Shown here: piece after piece, positions 33,202 to 36,187 of the stretch
Position numbering within the stretch: the first letter of the stretch is position 1
Layout of the letters: every line of letters starts with the position of its first letter
Source: Treponema sp.
GTDB taxonomy: Bacteria > Spirochaetota > Spirochaetia > Treponematales > Breznakiellaceae
DNA: 36,187 nt
NCBI GenBank assembly: GCA_031266875.1
Contig: JAISAE010000047.1
Location: 1-36,187, forward strand
Reading direction: 5' to 3'
Translations under genes and position numbers: made by a program
Notes under the pieces: generated by a model
What the model was told of the DNA's origin: nothing
The model's input: the letters and a program-made list of their open reading frames with translations, nothing else
Database searches by the model: none

Positions 33202-33274
33202 TAGCGGCAACGGGGATTGAACCTGTGACACAACGGTTATGAGCCGTTTGCTCTGCCAACTGAGCTATGCCGCC
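33202..33274 (-). tRNA. tRNA-Met (CAU), elongator type
   Basis: 73 nt, reverse strand. Anticodon arm AACGG-CTCATAA-CCGTT gives CAU. D arm AGCTCAGTTGGCAGAGC; T arm CACAGGTTCAATCCCCG-like. Discriminator A73. The acceptor GGCGGCA pairs with TGCCGCT, so the first pair is G1-U72 rather than G-C. The initiator-type C1-A72 mismatch is absent. tRNA-Ile2 with lysidine is the alternative but fits less well. CCA is not encoded. Confidence 0.9.
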
Positions 33275-33280
33275 ATTACA

Positions 33281-33340
33281 TTGCCTAAGTTATCAGATAC
33301 ACGGTAGTATGTCAAGCACATTTTTTTGTGCTTGGAGATA
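33281..33340 (+). promoter_or_regulatory. thrA promoter and leader hairpin next to the SD
   Basis: TTGCCT (33281-33286), 18 bp, TAGTAT (33305-33310), interleaved with the divergent tRNA-Met promoter. A stem CAAGCAC/GTGCTTG (33313-33334) around an A and T-run abuts the SD GGAG (33334-33337). Confidence 0.4.
33287..33315 (-). promoter_or_regulatory. Promoter of tRNA-Met
   Basis: Reverse strand: consensus TTGACA (33310-33315), 17-bp spacer, TAACTT (33287-33292). Confidence 0.6.
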
Positions 33341-33344
33341 AATT

Positions 33345-35810
33345 ATGCGTGTTCTAAAGTTTGGCGGATCCTCGGTTGGCTCAACCGGCGCGATTAACAG
33401 AGTTATCAATATTATCAAAGGGTATCCCAGCGACGATGTCGCGGTGATAGTGGTGTCGGCCTTTTCGGACATGACCGATAGCTTGATTGAGGTCAGCCGG
33501 AAAGCCCAGGCCGAAGGTGTCGGCTATATGGAGCAGACGCGGACTATGGAACAACAGCATTGCGATATAGCCGCCTTTTTCCTCAGCGGCGAAAGCCTTG
33601 AAAGCGCAAACCTATTTATAGAAGCAAGCTTTGCCGAGTTGACTCATATCCTGGATAGCATCGCCACCCTGCGGGAACTGTCAAAGCGAACTCTCGACAT
33701 GGTGATGAGTTTCGGCGAGCGCCTTTCCGCCGCCCTCCTTGCGAGAATCCTCAGCACGGCGGGCATTCCGGCTGATTACCTTGACACCCGTTCCCTCATC
33801 AAAACAGATGCGGACTATGGCAAGGCGCTAGTTCTCGAAACCGAGACCTGCGCTAATATCCGCGCTTGTTTCGCCGAGACAGGGCAGCGCCTCAAGGTGG
33901 CCACCGGCTTCATCGGTTCCACCCTCAATGGTGTTACCACCACCCTGGGACGGGGCGGCTCAGACCTCAGCGCCGCCATCTTCGCCGCAGCCCTGAAAAC
34001 CGAACATCCGCTTGAGATATGGACCGATGTTGATGGCATTCTTACTGCCGACCCACGTCTCGTGAAAGGCGCGTTCACGCTCAATTCGCTGTCTTATGTG
34101 GAGGCAATGGAACTGTCCCACTTCGGGGCAAAGGTACTGTTCCCGCCAACCATAAGGCCAGCCCTTGAGAAAGGCATCCCCATCTGGATACGCAATACCT
34201 TCAATCCAGCCGCCGCCGGAACCCGCATTGTCCAAAGCGCGGAACCCGGCCCTTACCTTATCCGCGGAATTACCTCTATTAATAACGTCGCGTTGATACG
34301 AGTGCAGGGTTCCGGCATGGTGGGCGTTGCGGGCTTCTCGTCACGGCTCTTCGGGGCGCTGGCGTGTAAAGGCATAAACATCATCCTCATCACCCAAAGC
34401 TCCAGCGAATACTCCATCTGCTTTGCCATACTGCCGGAAGACCTTCCCACAGCAGATGCCGCGCTTCGGGAAGCGTTCTCGCGGGAAATCGCCACCTCAC
34501 TCATTGACCCGCCCATCTGTGAGTACGGCTTTGCCATCATCGCGGTGGTCGGTTCGTGCATGAAGAGCAGCTCCGGCATTGCCGGCAAAGTGTTCTACGC
34601 ACTGGGCCGGAACGGGATCAACGTGATCGCCATTGCCCAGGGTTCCTCGGAACTCAACATCTCAGCCGTTATCGCGCAACAGGACGAGGCAAAGGCCCTC
34701 AATGCCCTGCACGAGGCGTTCTTCCTCTCCGGCGTCCGCTCGGTGAACCTTTTCCTTATGGGTACGGGACTTATCGGCGGTACCTTGCTGGAACAACTCA
34801 GCTTCCACCGCGAAACCCTCGCCAGCAAATACAAGATTCGCGTCAATGTGGTGGGCGTAGCTAATTCCCGCTGTATGCTCTTTCGTGAGAAAGGCATTGA
34901 TCCAAATGCCGCGAAGATCGCCCTGAACACAGCGGAAGACCGGGAAACGTTTTCCCTGCCGCGCTTTATTGAGCGCATGAAGGGCTTTAACCTCCCCAAT
35001 ACAGCCTTCTGCGACTGTACTGCGAGCGATGACGTAGCGGCTTGCTACGCCGAGGTGCTGCGTTCGTCAATCCCCATTGTTACCCCTAACAAACGCGCCA
35101 ACGCTGGTTCCTGCGAGTATTACAAGATGCTCACCAGCTATTCCCGTAACCGGGGCATACCCTATCTCTATGAAACCACTGTTTGCGCGGGTCTGCCGGT
35201 CATATCCACCCTCCGCGACCTCACGCTTTCCGGCGATAAGGTGCGGCGTATTGAGGCTGTGTTATCGGGAACCCTGAGCTTCATCTTTAATAACTATGAC
35301 GGGTCTAAGTGCTTTTCCGCCTTGGTACACGAGGCCAAAGCCAAGGGCTACACCGAGCCGGACCCCCGCGACGACCTGAACGCCATGGACGCGGCCCGCA
35401 AAGCCCTGATATTGGCGAGGGAGTGCGGTCTGCCGCTGGAGTTTTCCGCAGTGGAGATTGAACCCATCCTGCCTGAATCGTGCTTTGCCGCCCCCAGTAT
35501 CGACGCCTTTTTCGCGGAACTGGAAAAGCTGGACGATTCGTTTGAGCGCCGCCGCGCCGAAGCCGCCGCTGAAGCCAAGGCCCTGCGCTACATCGCGGTT
35601 ATCGAAGAAGGCTCTGCCCGTCTCGCCCTCCGCTCAGAGGAACCGGCGAGCCCCTTCCGTTCTCTGCGTGATTCCGATAACATCGTCGTCATCACGACCG
35701 ACCGCTATTCCACGCTTCCCATGGTTATCAAAGGCCCTGGCGCTGGCGCGGCGGTTACAGCAGGCGGTGTGTTTGCTGACATCGTGCGTATGGCGCGCAC
35801 GCTGGTCTAA
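33345..35810 (+). CDS. thrA: Bifunctional aspartokinase / homoserine dehydrogenase
   Basis: 821 aa, standard length for the fusion. It catalyses the first and third steps from aspartate to threonine and methionine. Aspartokinase domain about 1-290 (KFGGSSVGS at 5-13, TLGRGGSDLSA near 200, EIWTDVDGILTADPR). Two ACT-type regulatory segments about 310-460 (IRVQGSGMVGVAG, IIAVVGSCMKSSSG). Homoserine dehydrogenase from about 466, with NAD(P) loop LFLMGTGLIGGT, then IEAVLSGTLSFIFNNY and the end GPGAGAAVTAGGVFADIVR. Feedback control by threonine would be expected. Both catalytic parts look intact. The SD GGAG lies 7 bp before the ATG. It is alone, with no thrB or thrC following. Confidence 0.96.
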   Translation: MRVLKFGGSSVGSTGAINRVINIIKGYPSDDVAVIVVSAFSDMTDSLIEVSRKAQAEGVGYMEQTRTMEQQHCDIAAFFLSGESLESANLFIEASFAELTHILDSIATLRELSKRTLDMVMSFGERLSAALLARILSTAGIPADYLDTRSLIKTDADYGKALVLETETCANIRACFAETGQRLKVATGFIGSTLNGVTTTLGRGGSDLSAAIFAAALKTEHPLEIWTDVDGILTADPRLVKGAFTLNSLSYVEAMELSHFGAKVLFPPTIRPALEKGIPIWIRNTFNPAAAGTRIVQSAEPGPYLIRGITSINNVALIRVQGSGMVGVAGFSSRLFGALACKGINIILITQSSSEYSICFAILPEDLPTADAALREAFSREIATSLIDPPICEYGFAIIAVVGSCMKSSSGIAGKVFYALGRNGINVIAIAQGSSELNISAVIAQQDEAKALNALHEAFFLSGVRSVNLFLMGTGLIGGTLLEQLSFHRETLASKYKIRVNVVGVANSRCMLFREKGIDPNAAKIALNTAEDRETFSLPRFIERMKGFNLPNTAFCDCTASDDVAACYAEVLRSSIPIVTPNKRANAGSCEYYKMLTSYSRNRGIPYLYETTVCAGLPVISTLRDLTLSGDKVRRIEAVLSGTLSFIFNNYDGSKCFSALVHEAKAKGYTEPDPRDDLNAMDAARKALILARECGLPLEFSAVEIEPILPESCFAAPSIDAFFAELEKLDDSFERRRAEAAAEAKALRYIAVIEEGSARLALRSEEPASPFRSLRDSDNIVVITTDRYSTLPMVIKGPGAGAAVTAGGVFADIVRMARTLV

Positions 35811-36022
35811 CATCCGGCGCATGACGGGTGAATATACACCTTCAATCAATGCTTTTTGCAAAAAATTGCGGGGCCTTGCATGTCAGAACCAAAGGTCTGC
35901 GACCGCAAGTCCGGGGCTAGAACCCGCGATTCCACGGCTACAGCCCGAAAGTCTGTGCGCTTTGCCCCGCTTGGTGTCAGGCGCGTTTTGCAAATTTGGC
36001 GCTTGGCGTTACCTATGCCTCT
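35811..36022. other. Intergenic region between convergent genes
   Basis: 212 bp with small inverted repeats (e.g. TTTTTGCAAAAA near 35851). A forward open frame at 35856 shows no protein character. No certain terminator was identified. Confidence 0.4.
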
Positions 36023-36187
36023 TTACCATTGCTGCGGTTCAAAACCTTCCGGCGGTTTTAATAAGTCAACCGACTCCCCGGTCAGTTCCAGCACAAAAAA
36101 ACCGGCTTTATAGGCATAGTCCCTTACATCCGGGTCAACCACGCCACCGGCCATCGCCCCCAGAAGTTTCTTGCCTATTGTTTCAGC
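36023..36187 (-). CDS. C-terminal end of a conserved hypothetical protein (PD-(D/E)XK/DUF3782-like), truncated by window
   Basis: Reverse strand, 54 codons plus the stop at 36023; the gene continues beyond the window. The sequence contains ETIGKKLLGAMAGGVV, then VRDYAYKAGFFVLELTGESV and ends LLKPPEGFEPQQW. This ending, with KxLLGAxAGxVV..DVRDYAxxxGFYV and a final PEGFxPxxW, is one I recall from coiled-coil proteins with a PD-(D/E)XK nuclease-like domain that are multicopy in treponemes and cyanobacteria. Function unknown. It converges on thrA. Confidence 0.6.
   Translation of the reverse strand, partial: AETIGKKLLGAMAGGVVDPDVRDYAYKAGFFVLELTGESVDLLKPPEGFEPQQW

Noticed and set aside
33202-33274. 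Initiator tRNA-fMet or tRNA-Ile2
   Set aside because: The anticodon stem lacks the three G-C pairs and C1-A72 mismatch of initiators, and the T-arm/variable region is nearer to elongator Met; Ile2 was not excluded formally.
35856-36113. 85-codon forward ORF at the window end
   Set aside because: It runs antisense over the clear C-terminal coding sequence on the reverse strand and has no family character.

Overview
The window looks like chromosomal DNA of a Treponema-like spirochete, probably a gut-associated one. The evidence is the gene content: topA next to hslV/hslU, a TPR gene followed by an NHL-repeat gene and a galactokinase-like gene, a LEA14-like lipoprotein, spirochaete-style lipoprotein signals, and cytoplasmic enzymes for fucose- and rhamnose-containing plant or host glycans. 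The genus is an inference from memory of these families; no search was run. GC content is near 50%, falling in the accessory stretches.

Layout. (1) 1-1320: the 3' end of a DNA methyltransferase, then a zinc-type macro-domain ADP-ribose hydrolase. (2) 1321-2830: low-coding accessory DNA with an IS200/IS605-type element whose TnpB has lost its middle in frame. The right end of the element lies 20 bp before topA. (3) 2845-8707: topA, hslV, hslU and an alpha-L-fucosidase, all forward and tightly spaced. (4) 8708-9072: a tandem array of small palindromes, converging on a large reverse-strand glycoside hydrolase (to 12150). (5) 12217-14843: polyprenyl synthetase, a bifunctional-nuclease-domain protein and a LysM/M23 peptidase. 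(6) 14966-18158: a D-amino-acid operon (DSD1/D-threonine aldolase-like enzyme, N-acyl-D-amino-acid deacylase, RidA). (7) 18186-20221: a promoter and long structured leader, a lytic-transglycosylase-like protein and a LEA14-like lipoprotein. (8) 20222-22041: eroded or doubtful ORFs, tRNA-Cys and a PAP2 protein. (9) 22205-24867: a convergent module of NusG-II protein, Gx transporter, an ECF-T-like membrane protein and an ApbE flavin transferase. (10) 24868-25797: decayed, repeat-invaded DNA with a fragment of an InlB-type surface protein. (11) 25798-27629: efp and a methyltransferase. (12) 27630-28830: a second large palindrome array and prophage terminase debris. (13) 28840-32768: an NHL/VWA-like protein, a TPR protein and a galactokinase-like kinase on the reverse strand. 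(14) 32769-36187: IS605-type end debris, tRNA-Met, bifunctional aspartokinase/homoserine dehydrogenase and the 3' end of a reverse-strand gene.

The most unusual signal is a set of intergenic arrays that share an architecture but not a sequence. A 16-bp palindromic core (6-bp arms, 4-bp centre) repeats with a fixed period: 23 bp at 8732-9061 and 27809-28151, and 21 bp at 25194-25386. A related but less palindromic 21-bp array is at 20635-20739. The 27.7-28.2 kb locus is nested, with a roughly 28-bp element bracketing two blocks of units. The 21-bp arrays lie in ORFs or ORF-like DNA, where a multiple of three keeps the frame; the 23-bp arrays lie between convergent genes. A similar roughly 21-bp expansion has occurred in frame inside apbE. 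I see no dedicated protein in the window that explains these arrays.
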